Assembly (NCBI RefSeq): GCF_003611675.1
Contig: NZ_RAWA01000004.1
Location: forward strand, 1 to 64,000
Length of the DNA: 64,000 nucleotides
Direction: 5' to 3'
Origin: Corallococcus sp. CA053C
GTDB taxonomy: Bacteria; Myxococcota; Myxococcia; Myxococcales; Myxococcaceae
Positions 41,173 to 49,232 of this stretch are shown here, in pieces. Under the pieces are notes generated by a model. It made no database searches, was not told the origin of the DNA, and was given only the letters and a program-made list of their open reading frames with translations. Every line of letters starts with the position of its first letter. Position 1 is the stretch's first letter. Position numbers and translations under genes: made by a program.

Positions 41173-43025
41173 TCGGGCGTCGGCCCTCTGCGTCCGGGGC
41201 GGACCTGCACGCCCAGCTGCTTCAACTTGAACGAGAACGTCCGGATGGGCATGCCGATGCGCGCCGCCGCCCGCGTCTGCACGCCGTCCTCCGCGTCCAG
41301 CGCCTCCATCATCCGGCGACGCTCCAGCTCACGCAGCTCCTGCGCCAACGGCAACCGTGAGTCCGTCGCCCCCACCCCGGGCGAGGGCGAAGCAGCCCCG
41401 GCTTCGGCCACGGCTTCCGTCCTGGCCGGGACCGCGGCCCCCTTGCGCCCCTGCATGCGCGGAGGCAGGTGGTGCGGATCCACCACGTCCCCCGCCACCG
41501 CCGCGGCGACGAAGTCCATCAGGTTGCGCAGCTCCCGCACGTTGCCGGGCCACGTGTCGCGCGACAGCGCCTGCAGCGTGTCCGACGCCAGCACCAGCTC
41601 CTTGCGGCCAAGCGCCTGACACGCACGCGCCAGGAAGTCGCGCGCCAGCAGGGGCACTTCCCGGGGCCGCTCGCGCAGGGGCGGCAGCAACACCGTGGCC
41701 GCGCCCAGGCGGAAGTACAGGTCCTGCCGGAACCGCCCGGCCACCACCTCCGCCTCCAGGTCGCGGTGCGTGGCGGCCACCACGCGCAGGTCAATGGGCC
41801 GCTCTCGCGTATCGCCCACGCGGGTGATGCGCCGCACCTCCAGGGCCCGCAGCAGCTTCGCCTGCGCGGACAGCGGCAGCTCCCCCACTTCGTCGAGGAA
41901 GACGGTGCCGCCCTGCGCGCTCTCCAGCAGGCCCGCGCGCGACGTGGTGGCGCCCGTGAAGGCCCCCTTCTCGTTGCCGAACAGCTCGCTCTCCACGAGC
42001 CCTTCCGGGAGCGCGGCGCAGTTCACGGCGATGAACGGCCCGGCGCTGCGGCGCGACCAGTGATGCACCGCGAAGGCCGCGTTCTCCTTGCCCACGCCTG
42101 TCTCGCCACACACCAGCACGGGCAGCTCGCTGGCCGCCAACCTGCGCAGCAGCGCGTAGAGCTGGGACATGGCGGGGTCCGCCACCAGCACCATCCGCCC
42201 GGCCAGGTCCAGCCGCGTCGCCCCGTCGGCCGCGGCCGCCGCACGCCCCGGCTTCGCCGCCTGCGCCGCCGTGCGCGCGACCGCCACCAGCGTGTCCGCG
42301 TCACAGCCATCCGTGGGACAGGCCGCCGTACCCAGCCGAGCCCGGGGGTGCGCCGCCAGCAGCGCCTCCACGCGCTCGCCCAGCCCGTCCTCGCCCGCCT
42401 CGCCGGACACCTCGGGCAGCACGCACAACAGGTGCGCGGCATCCAGCCAGCCCATCGCCTCCGCCGGACCCGCTTCCGCCGTCAGCAGCGCCTCCACCGC
42501 GTCCCGGCCTCCGGTGAGCGGCTCCGGCAGCGCCAGCACCAGCACCGACAGCGGTCGGCTGTAGCGCAGCGCGCGGTCCACCTCCTCGCGCAGGTGCGCC
42601 ATCAGCCGCTCGGTCTCCAGCGTGCGCCGGGCCGCCACGGGGCGCACGCGGGCGCGCACCACCGCCAACACCGCGCCGAAGGACAGCACGTCCCCGGACA
42701 GCAGCAGGTGCGCCCCCTCCACCGGACGGCCGTTGATCAGCGTCCCGTTGTGGCTGCCCAGGTCCACCACGCGCGCCCCCTCCTCCGTGACGAGGATGCG
42801 GGCATGGCGGCGGGAGACGCTCTCGTCCCGCAGGAGCAGGTCCGCCGGCTCATCCCGGCCCACCAGCACCGTGCCCTCGGCGGGCAACGAGAAGCGCCAC
42901 GAGGAGTCCCCCTCCATCACCAGGAGGTAGGCGGCACCGGAGTCCGGAGACTCCGCCCCGCCCATTCCGAGGGGACGGGTGTCACGGGCATTGGGAACGG
43001 GGGAGGACATCCGGCGACCTGCCAT
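41169..43025 (-). CDS. FHA-domain sigma-54-dependent activator
   Basis: About 618 aa from ATG 43025 (a second ATG at 43010 is possible). The N-terminal FHA domain shows VLVGRDEPAD, SVSRRHARI and SHNGTLING, the residues that bind phosphothreonine. An unassigned GGDEF-like or signalling section follows (RALRYSRPLSVLVLAL). The AAA+ domain has GETGVGKE, a canonical GAFTGA and GTVFLDEVGE. A Fis-like C-terminus ends FSFKLKQLGVQVRPG. Its stop overlaps the kinase start (ATGA), so the pair is made together. The natural reading is that the kinase phosphorylates a Thr read by this FHA domain, switching on sigma-54 promoters. Confidence 0.9.
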   Translation of the reverse strand: MAGRRMSSPVPNARDTRPLGMGGAESPDSGAAYLLVMEGDSSWRFSLPAEGTVLVGRDEPADLLLRDESVSRRHARILVTEEGARVVDLGSHNGTLINGRPVEGAHLLLSGDVLSFGAVLAVVRARVRPVAARRTLETERLMAHLREEVDRALRYSRPLSVLVLALPEPLTGGRDAVEALLTAEAGPAEAMGWLDAAHLLCVLPEVSGEAGEDGLGERVEALLAAHPRARLGTAACPTDGCDADTLVAVARTAAQAAKPGRAAAAADGATRLDLAGRMVLVADPAMSQLYALLRRLAASELPVLVCGETGVGKENAAFAVHHWSRRSAGPFIAVNCAALPEGLVESELFGNEKGAFTGATTSRAGLLESAQGGTVFLDEVGELPLSAQAKLLRALEVRRITRVGDTRERPIDLRVVAATHRDLEAEVVAGRFRQDLYFRLGAATVLLPPLRERPREVPLLARDFLARACQALGRKELVLASDTLQALSRDTWPGNVRELRNLMDFVAAAVAGDVVDPHHLPPRMQGRKGAAVPARTEAVAEAGAASPSPGVGATDSRLPLAQELRELERRRMMEALDAEDGVQTRAAARIGMPIRTFSFKLKQLGVQVRPGRRGPTPE

Positions 43026-43223
43026 GCTGTCACGTTCACGCCGGGGGGGACAGCCCGGCGGAGGGCTCGCGGTAATTCCTCCCCGGAGCCCCAGCAGGGG
43101 ATGGATGCTCACAGGGGTCTTCGGCATGGGAAGGGAGCCTCGATATGTGCCCCCGCGTGGCGCCGTTTCCTGCGGACCGGCGAGGACTGACAGGGCCCCG
43201 ACAAAGCAACACGGATGCCAGCA

Positions 43224-43248
43224 CCGCATGCCCTCTGAAGGCATGCGG
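43224..43248 (-). terminator. Possible hairpin terminator
   Basis: CCGCATGCC and GGCATGCGG form a 9-bp stem with a 7-base loop, 72 bases beyond the stop of the PA14 lipoprotein gene on the minus strand. No U run follows. It could equally be a regulatory palindrome. Confidence 0.35.
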
Positions 43249-43251
43249 GGC

Positions 43252-43310
43252 CGGCAAGCCTTGCCGTGTCCCGGAACGGCAAGCCTTGCCATCGCCGGTA
43301 ACGTTTGCCG
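43252..43310. promoter_or_regulatory. Three palindromes upstream of the FHA/kinase operon
   Basis: CGGCAAG-C-CTTGCCG (43252-43266), CGGCAAG-C-CTTGCC (43277-43290) and CGGTAA-CGT-TTGCCG (43296-43310), with centres 25 and 19 bp apart. The core matches the palindromes at 36735-36770. The group ends 10 bp before the PA14 gene stop. Confidence 0.55.
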
Positions 43311-43319
43311 TTCAGCCAC

Positions 43320-45026
43320 CTACCGCGGGCTGCACACCGTGGCGCCTTCGTTCCAGATGGTCACGTTGCCCACCGGGGACACGGAGCAGTAGGCGCCGCA
43401 GCAGTCCTCGTTGGAGCGGCACTGCGAGCCCAGCGGCCGGCACGTGAAGGTCGGCGGCGTGGTGAGCCCCGTGGTGACGGTCTGCCAGGGAAGGCCCGGG
43501 CCCGTCCACGAGAGCTGCGCGTGGGCGTTGCCGTAGCCCTCGAAGAACTCCATCACCAGCGCGTGCGTGCTGTTGGCCGTCAGCGACACCGCGACGTCGT
43601 GCGTCTGCCCACCCTCCTGTTCCAGCCAGTGGTCCACGAGCAGCGCGCCGTCCAACCACAGCCGCACGCCGTCCTCGGTGTTGGTGCGCAGCGTGTACGT
43701 GCCGGTGGCCGGCGGCGTGAGCGTGGCGGACCAGCGCGCGGACCAGCGATCCGCGGGCACGCCCGGCGCGGGAGCCGTGGCGCCCCAGAAGGTCCCCACG
43801 AAGTTCTCCTGCCGCACCACGGCGCGGTTGTAGAGGAACTCGGAGGTGAAGTACTCGGCCTTCACACCGGTCTGCCCTTCGAACACTTCGGGCGTGCACA
43901 CGGCGTCGCCTTCGTTCCAGACGGTGACGTTGCCCACCGGGTACACGCTGCACCGGTTGGAGCGGCACTGCGTGTCCACCGTGCAGTGGGCCCCCAGCGG
44001 CCGCGACAGGGGCAGCGCCGGCGTCTGCAGGCGCGACACGGGCACGGTCTGCAGGGGCTGGCTCGCGCTCTGCCACTGGAGCAGCACCGACGCCGCGGCC
44101 TCCGCGTCGAAGAACTCCAGCACCAGGTTGGCGGGCACCTCCGCCGCGAGCGGGATGCTGCCGGAGTGCTGCTCCACGGCGTGCTCGAACCAGTCATCCA
44201 CGACGAGCCGGCCGTTCACCCACAGGCGCACGCCACCGCTGGCGGAGGTGCGGAAGGTGTACGTCTGCGTGAAGGCGGGCGTGACGGTGCCTTCAATGCG
44301 CACGCCGAAGAAGTCCGCGGGGATGCCGGGCACGGGCGCGGCCGTCCCGGGGTTCAGGTCCACGGTGGACAGGGAGCGCAGCACCGGCACGCCCTGCATC
44401 CGGAGGTTGGGGAAGTAACGCGCCACCACGCCAGGCTCCGGCGTGGCGTACTTCACGACGACGGCGTACTGCGCGTTGGTGCCCTGCGCCGGGGAGGCCA
44501 TGCCGCCGCCCAGCACCAGCGTCCCGGTGGGCACGGACTTCACGTACACCTTCATCGGGGTGGAGGCGCTGGACGTGGTGGCGGACGGATCATTGGTGGC
44601 GAACACCTCGTCGGTGAGCGCCCAGGTGCCGTCGCCCAGCCACGCGGGCAGCACCGTGTTGCGCCGGTCCATGGCCACGTAGACGGTGGCGGCGGAGTTC
44701 AATCGCAGCTGCACCTGCGACGCGCCGGTGTAGAGCTTGTCGTCATTCGCCGCCTGGAGCAGCACCCCGCCCTGGAGCCGCGAGGACAGGCCGGTGATGG
44801 AATACGTCCGGTCGATGTAGAGCTGCGTGCCCGTCTGCGCCGTGGCGAAGGTGTAGGGCCGGCCGGTGCCCACGGCCTCCAGCGTGACGAGCCCGTTGGA
44901 CGAGGTCAGCAGCCCCTGCGCCTGCGACTCCACGGGCGCCCCGGGTTCGGACGAAGGACCGCACGCCATCAGGGCGCCAAGCACCATGGTGCCCAGCAGG
45001 GCACGTGAAACAAAAGAAAGACGCAT
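43320..45026 (-). CDS. Lipoprotein with two PA14 domains
   Basis: 568 aa from ATG 45026. The signal MRLSFVSRALLGTMVLGALMAC contains a lipobox (LMAC). The N-terminal 200 residues form a beta-rich part. Two PA14-type domains follow, recognisable by GVRLWVNGRLVVDDWF and GVRLWLDGALLVDHWLE, preceded by YFPNLRMQGVP and YFTSEFLYNRA. Each is followed by a Cys cluster with the repeated SVYPVGNVTVWNEG / SVSPVGNVTIWNEG and CRSN. PA14 domains usually bind carbohydrates, so a surface glycan-binding role is likely. It is upstream of and colinear with the FHA/kinase operon but separated by 294 bp of palindromic DNA. Confidence 0.85.
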   Translation of the reverse strand: MRLSFVSRALLGTMVLGALMACGPSSEPGAPVESQAQGLLTSSNGLVTLEAVGTGRPYTFATAQTGTQLYIDRTYSITGLSSRLQGGVLLQAANDDKLYTGASQVQLRLNSAATVYVAMDRRNTVLPAWLGDGTWALTDEVFATNDPSATTSSASTPMKVYVKSVPTGTLVLGGGMASPAQGTNAQYAVVVKYATPEPGVVARYFPNLRMQGVPVLRSLSTVDLNPGTAAPVPGIPADFFGVRIEGTVTPAFTQTYTFRTSASGGVRLWVNGRLVVDDWFEHAVEQHSGSIPLAAEVPANLVLEFFDAEAAASVLLQWQSASQPLQTVPVSRLQTPALPLSRPLGAHCTVDTQCRSNRCSVYPVGNVTVWNEGDAVCTPEVFEGQTGVKAEYFTSEFLYNRAVVRQENFVGTFWGATAPAPGVPADRWSARWSATLTPPATGTYTLRTNTEDGVRLWLDGALLVDHWLEQEGGQTHDVAVSLTANSTHALVMEFFEGYGNAHAQLSWTGPGLPWQTVTTGLTTPPTFTCRPLGSQCRSNEDCCGAYCSVSPVGNVTIWNEGATVCSPR

Positions 45027-45127
45027 CAGGACTCCATGGAAGAAAGGAGCCGGCAGCCTGTGCCGCGGCCTTCTCCGGGAAAAGGGCCCTGACACCCAAT
45101 CATGTGATTCCGGGTAATCTTGCGCCC

Positions 45128-45658
45128 ATGAGCGACGTGTCCACCGGCAGTGCCCGTCCCCCGAGCCCCTTCAAGTACCTGCGCATCCCGCTGCTGCTGG
45201 CGGTGGGCGTGATGACCATGGGAAGCGGTCTGGGCAACCCGGGATGTGGAAGCAGCGGGGTTCCGGACTGCGAGGAGAACTGCAACATCCAGGGCACGTA
45301 CCCCCTTGTCTTCCAGGACAGCAGCGCCCTGCAGACAGGCTGCGCGGACCTGGGCCTGACGCTGCCCACGGAGCTGATCATCCAGCGCGAAGGCAACAGC
45401 GGCTACATCACCGGACAGCTCCTCGGGCAGCCGCTGTACGGCTCCCTGTATGAGTCCACCAACACGAGCCTCCAGCTCTCCACCGAGACGTTCGCGCCGG
45501 ACGGCACCGGGTACGCCCTCATCGTGTCAGGCCGCTTCTCGGAGGAGGCGAGGACGGACACCCAGCCGCTGACCTTCTCGGGCGAGTTCCAGATCTTCAG
45601 CCGGGACACGGCGGAGAAGTGCAAGGTGGACCGGCTGTTCACCTCGACCCGCCAGTAG
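45128..45658 (+). CDS. Putative lipoprotein, 176 aa
   Basis: Starts at ATG 45128 (MSDVSTGSARPP). A hydrophobic helix at residues 18-38 (YLRIPLLLAVGVMTMGSGLG) leads to NPGCGSSG, a weak lipobox. The mature part contains CEENCNIQGTYPLVFQ and beta strands such as GYITGQLLGQPLYG, TLQLSTETF-like and ALIVSGRFSEE, and ends with one more Cys. The pattern resembles a small secreted beta-barrel or lipocalin-like fold. I do not recognise a family. It is divergent from the PA14 lipoprotein (101 bp between starts). Confidence 0.6.
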   Translation: MSDVSTGSARPPSPFKYLRIPLLLAVGVMTMGSGLGNPGCGSSGVPDCEENCNIQGTYPLVFQDSSALQTGCADLGLTLPTELIIQREGNSGYITGQLLGQPLYGSLYESTNTSLQLSTETFAPDGTGYALIVSGRFSEEARTDTQPLTFSGEFQIFSRDTAEKCKVDRLFTSTRQ

Positions 45659-45745
45659 GCGGCCCGGCGTCCAGGGGCACCAGCTCCGTCCCATGGACGG
45701 GGGCGGGGATCGCGGATACAAGGCCGCCGTCTAGGAGGCCGTACC

Positions 45746-46129
45746 TTGAAGAAGATCCCCCTCATCACCGAAATCTCGAAGGAATACACCTTCGAGGCCG
45801 CGCACCACCTGCCCCACGTCGAAAAGGGGCACAAGTGCTCCCGCGTGCACGGGCACAGCTACCGCATTGAAATCACCCTCCAGGGACCCATCCACCCGCA
45901 GCTCGGATGGCTCGTCGACTTCGCGGAGCTGAACGCGGCCTGGGAGCCGCTCAACGAGCAGCTGGACCACCGGCTGCTCAACGACGTGCCCGGCCTGGAG
46001 AACCCCACGAGCGAGCTGCTGGCCGCGTGGATCTACGAGCGCCTGGACATCCCCGGCGCCCGCGTCTCCCGCCTCAAGGTCGCGGAGACGTGCATGTCGT
46101 CCTGCACCGTCTTCCCGGCGCCGGGCTGA
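45746..46129 (+). CDS. queD: 6-carboxy-tetrahydropterin synthase (QueD/PTPS family)
   Basis: 127 aa starting at TTG 45746, with AGGAGG eight bases upstream. The zinc ligands are the His of AAHHLP and the pair in VHGHSY, and the catalytic Cys is in KCSRVHGH. LVDFAELNAAW, LDHRLLND and ENPTSELLAAWIYERL complete the family pattern, with a final Glu in VAETCMSSC. The enzyme converts dihydroneopterin triphosphate toward preQ0 for the tRNA base queuosine. Other pathway genes are not adjacent. It is convergent with the SDR gene that is paired with a second, more divergent PTPS-like protein. Confidence 0.92.
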   Translation: MKKIPLITEISKEYTFEAAHHLPHVEKGHKCSRVHGHSYRIEITLQGPIHPQLGWLVDFAELNAAWEPLNEQLDHRLLNDVPGLENPTSELLAAWIYERLDIPGARVSRLKVAETCMSSCTVFPAPG

Positions 46130-46133
46130 CGCG

Positions 46134-46841
46134 TCAGGTCTCCACCTGCCCCAGGTTGGCGTGGAGGACCGCGCCATTCAGGACGGGCGTGTTGGCGCAG
46201 GTGTAGAGGAAGTCCGCGATCTCCTCGGGCGTGATGATGCGCCCGAACGTCGTCCGCGCCGCCACGCTCGCGCGGGCCGCCGCGTCCCCGCCCAGGTGCT
46301 CCCGGAGGATCTCCGTGTCGGTGAACCCCGGGCAGACGCAGGCCGTATGGATTTGCGTCCCGACCAGCTCCTGGCAGGTCGCCCGCATCATCCCCACGAG
46401 CGCGTGCTTGGTCGTCACGTACGACGCGATGCCCTTGACGGCCTTCTCGGAGAGCGTGGAGCCCACGTAGAGGATGGACGACCCATCCGTGAGCAGTGGG
46501 CGCACCAGGCGGTTGAGCACCGCAGGGGCGACGAGGTTGACCTCCAGCACGTGGCGGAAGTGATCCGCCTCCATCGCCAGCGCCTCGTCATGCACGTAGC
46601 GGGCGGCGTTGTGCACCAGGCACACGCGCCCGCCCCCCTGGCCGGGACCTTCGCGCAGCGCGGGGATGAACGTGGCCTCCCACCCCGGGACGGACAGGTC
46701 CACTTCCACGTTCACGACGTCCGGCACCGAGCACGGGTGGCGGGACACGTTCATCACGCGCCAGCCTTCGTCGCGGAAGCGAGCGGCCGTCGCGCGTCCA
46801 ATGCCCCGGCTGGCGCCGGTGATGAGGGCCCAATCAGCCAT
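46134..46841 (-). CDS. SDR-family reductase, possibly sepiapterin-reductase-like
   Basis: 235 aa classical SDR: TGASRGIGRATAARF at the N-terminus, HNAARY, the catalytic Ser in YVGSTLSE and YVTTK with the catalytic Tyr and Lys; VCPGFTDTEI closes the cofactor site. The ATG overlaps the end of the upstream PTPS-like gene by 8 bp, so the two are translated together. Pairing of a PTPS-like protein with an SDR is the pattern of tetrahydrobiopterin-type pterin synthesis, where sepiapterin reductase is an SDR. This makes a pterin reductase the best guess; a general ketoreductase cannot be excluded. Confidence 0.8.
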   Translation of the reverse strand: MADWALITGASRGIGRATAARFRDEGWRVMNVSRHPCSVPDVVNVEVDLSVPGWEATFIPALREGPGQGGGRVCLVHNAARYVHDEALAMEADHFRHVLEVNLVAPAVLNRLVRPLLTDGSSILYVGSTLSEKAVKGIASYVTTKHALVGMMRATCQELVGTQIHTACVCPGFTDTEILREHLGGDAAARASVAARTTFGRIITPEEIADFLYTCANTPVLNGAVLHANLGQVET

Positions 46842-47331
46842 GGGGGTTCCACTCCCAGGTGGCCCACTGTCCGGGGCCCGAAGCGCACTTCACCACCAGC
46901 CGCGTGATGCCGTCGCGCGCCATCGCGGCGCCGTCCCCCACCAGCCCCTCGCCGAAGACGCGCGCCAGCTCCTCCAGCGTCACGTTGGCCGCGGGCAGCA
47001 GCGTCACGTCGCGCGCGAGGAAGTGCAGCTCCTCCCCGTTGAAGTACGCCCGGTGGTTTCCGTTCGCGTCCCGCTCCAGGCGCAGGTGCCGCGAGCGCTC
47101 GGGCAGGAAGAAGGTCTCATTCCAGGCCTTGCACCGGGCAATCACCGCCTGCTTGAGCGGACCGTAGTCCGCCATCAGGCCATCGTCGCCCACCTCGCCC
47201 GTCAGCGCGACATGGACGGTGAAGTTGTGCCCGTGCAGGTTCTCGCGGTGTGTAGCGGAGAAGATGGTGAAGTGCCCCGCGGAGAACTTCATCTCTTCTT
47301 TGTGCAGCTCGATGGTCGTTGTGCGCGCCAT
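46834..47331 (-). CDS. 6-pyruvoyl-tetrahydropterin synthase-like protein
   Basis: 165 aa from ATG 47331. Zinc-binding His residues are seen in SAGHFTIFSATHRENLHGHNF, the PTPS signature region, followed by VALTGEVGDDGLMADYGPLK. The region where QueD and PTPS carry the catalytic Cys (KCSRVHGH in the neighbour) reads ATHRENLHGH here, so the Cys is missing. A long insertion (FLPERSRHLRLERDANGNHRA) separates the halves, and a Cys appears late in VVKCASG. Such Cys-lacking members can have other aldolase- or lyase-type activity on pterins. It is followed by the overlapping SDR gene, forming a small pterin operon. Confidence 0.8.
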   Translation of the reverse strand: MARTTTIELHKEEMKFSAGHFTIFSATHRENLHGHNFTVHVALTGEVGDDGLMADYGPLKQAVIARCKAWNETFFLPERSRHLRLERDANGNHRAYFNGEELHFLARDVTLLPAANVTLEELARVFGEGLVGDGAAMARDGITRLVVKCASGPGQWATWEWNPHG

Positions 47332-47403
47332 GGGATGGCGCACGGCTTAGCACCAAGAGCGGAGGGAGCGGAACCGCTCCGGCACCCTCCGTCTCCGGGA
47401 TGA

Positions 47404-49023
47404 CTAGAAGAGGAAGTCGGTGGTGAGGAAGTCCGACTCACGCCGGGTGAGGATGGATTGCACCAGGGTGGTGTTGTCCGGCGTCGTCTTCGTCGCCACC
47501 AGCGTGCGGATGGAGAACACGCGCAGCGCGTCCGCCACGGACAGGGTGCCCTCCGCGGAGTCCTTGCGGCCGTTGAACGGGAACGTGTCCGGCCCGCGCT
47601 GGCACTGGCAGTTCAGGTTGATGCGCCCCACCTGGTTGGAGAACGCGTCGATGAACCGGCCGATGCGCGCCGAGTCCTTGCCGAAGAGGCTGAGCTGCTG
47701 GCCGAACTGGGACTCCACCACCAGCCGCACGGCCTCCTCGTCCTCGTCGAACACCATCACCGGCACCACCGGGCCGAACTGCTCCTCGCCCGCGAGCCGC
47801 ATGTCCTTCGTCACCGGGTACACCACGGTGGGCGCGTAGAACGACCGCGACGACTGGCCGCCCGTCTTGTTCACCACGCGGGCGCCCTTGGACACCGCGT
47901 CGTCCACCAGCCCCTGGAGGTATGCCGCCTTGCCCGGCTCCGGCAGGGGCGTGATGGCGACGCCCGGGTCCCACGGCATGCCGGGCTTGAGCTTGTCCAC
48001 GGCGGCGGTGAACTTCTCCAGGAACGCGTCCACGATGCGCCGGTGCACCACCAGCAGCTTGAGCGCCGTGCACCGCTGGCCGTTGAAGGACAGCGTGCCG
48101 GTGATGCACTCCTTCACCGCGTTATCCAGGTCCGCGTCCTCCAGGATGATGGCCGGGTTCTTCGCATCCAACCCCAGCACGGACTTGAGGCGGTGCGGGT
48201 GCGGGTGCATGCGCTTGAGCTCGCTCGCCCCCTTGTTGGTGCCGATGAAGGCGAACAGGTCCACCTTGCCGCTCTCCATCAGCGCGCCCACCGTCTCACG
48301 GCCCCGGCCGTAGATGATGTTGATGACGCCGGGAGGGAAGCAGTCGCGGAACGCCTCCAAGAGCGGACGCACCAGCAGCACGCCGAACTTCGCCGGCTTG
48401 AACACCACCGTGTTGCCCATCAGCAGCGCGGGGAACAGCGTGCTGAAGGTCTCGTTGAGCGGGTAGTTGTACGGGCCCATGCACAGCGCCACGCCCATGG
48501 GCGCCCGGCGGATCTGCGCCATGATGCCCTGGTCCTGGATGAAGCGGGACGAGGTGCGATCCAACTCCTTGAGCGCGCGGATGGTCTCCACGATGAGGTC
48601 GACGGTGCGGTCGAACTCCTTCTCCGAGTCCGGCTGCGGCTTGCCAATCTCCCACATGAGGAGGTTCACCACCGCCGTGCGCTGGGCGCGCATCGCCACC
48701 AGGAAGCGCTCCACGTGCTCGATGCGCTCGGCCACCCGCAGGGTCGGCCACACGCCCCGGCCCAGGTCGTAGGCCTTCACCGCCGCCGCGAGCGCGTCCA
48801 GGGACTCGCGCGAGGTGAGCAGCGGGGTCGCGCCAATGACCTTCTGCTTCAGCCCCTCCGGGGTCCGGACGAACACCGGGCTCTGCACCGGGTTGAGCTC
48901 GCCCGGCCAGATGCGCAGCTCGCCTCCGACCAGGTACTCGCGCTGCTCGAGGTACGCGGGGAGCCGCACGCCGGGAGGAACCTGCGCGTCGGTGGGGAAG
49001 AGGTCGTCGAGTGCCGTCGTCAT
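47404..49023 (-). CDS. gapN: NADP-dependent non-phosphorylating glyceraldehyde-3-phosphate dehydrogenase
   Basis: 539 aa aldehyde dehydrogenase from ATG 49023 (MTTALDDLFPTD). The catalytic Cys lies in SFNGQRCTALK, the general base region in LGLDAKNPAI, and NAD(P) contacts in GPYNYPLNE and NTVVFKPAK. The signature CQCQRGPDTFPFNGRKDSA is specific to GapN-type enzymes and plant/bacterial relatives. It oxidises glyceraldehyde 3-phosphate directly to 3-phosphoglycerate with NADP+, bypassing a step of glycolysis and giving NADPH. The gene is monocistronic and divergent from the VWA gene (209 bp between). Confidence 0.92.
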   Translation of the reverse strand: MTTALDDLFPTDAQVPPGVRLPAYLEQREYLVGGELRIWPGELNPVQSPVFVRTPEGLKQKVIGATPLLTSRESLDALAAAVKAYDLGRGVWPTLRVAERIEHVERFLVAMRAQRTAVVNLLMWEIGKPQPDSEKEFDRTVDLIVETIRALKELDRTSSRFIQDQGIMAQIRRAPMGVALCMGPYNYPLNETFSTLFPALLMGNTVVFKPAKFGVLLVRPLLEAFRDCFPPGVINIIYGRGRETVGALMESGKVDLFAFIGTNKGASELKRMHPHPHRLKSVLGLDAKNPAIILEDADLDNAVKECITGTLSFNGQRCTALKLLVVHRRIVDAFLEKFTAAVDKLKPGMPWDPGVAITPLPEPGKAAYLQGLVDDAVSKGARVVNKTGGQSSRSFYAPTVVYPVTKDMRLAGEEQFGPVVPVMVFDEDEEAVRLVVESQFGQQLSLFGKDSARIGRFIDAFSNQVGRINLNCQCQRGPDTFPFNGRKDSAEGTLSVADALRVFSIRTLVATKTTPDNTTLVQSILTRRESDFLTTDFLF

Positions 49024-49232
49024 GGGCGCCCTTTTAACGAAGCCCCCCGACACCGGCACGACATCCCGCAGGCGACGCGTGCGGGATGTGGGTGCGGGCG
49101 CCCCGGACGCTCGCGCCCGGGCCCCGGTTCCCGTCATGATGAAACCATGATGAGGAGACGAGCCCCCCGTGCGGTTCGATGCGGGGTGCATCGGGATGAT
49201 GGCCTCACCCTGATGCACCGAGGTGGCCCACG

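Noticed and set aside
36735-43310. Palindromes as a CRISPR or as integrase sites
   Set aside because: Spacings of 19-25 bp and only five sites, with no cas or integrase genes; operator sites fit better.
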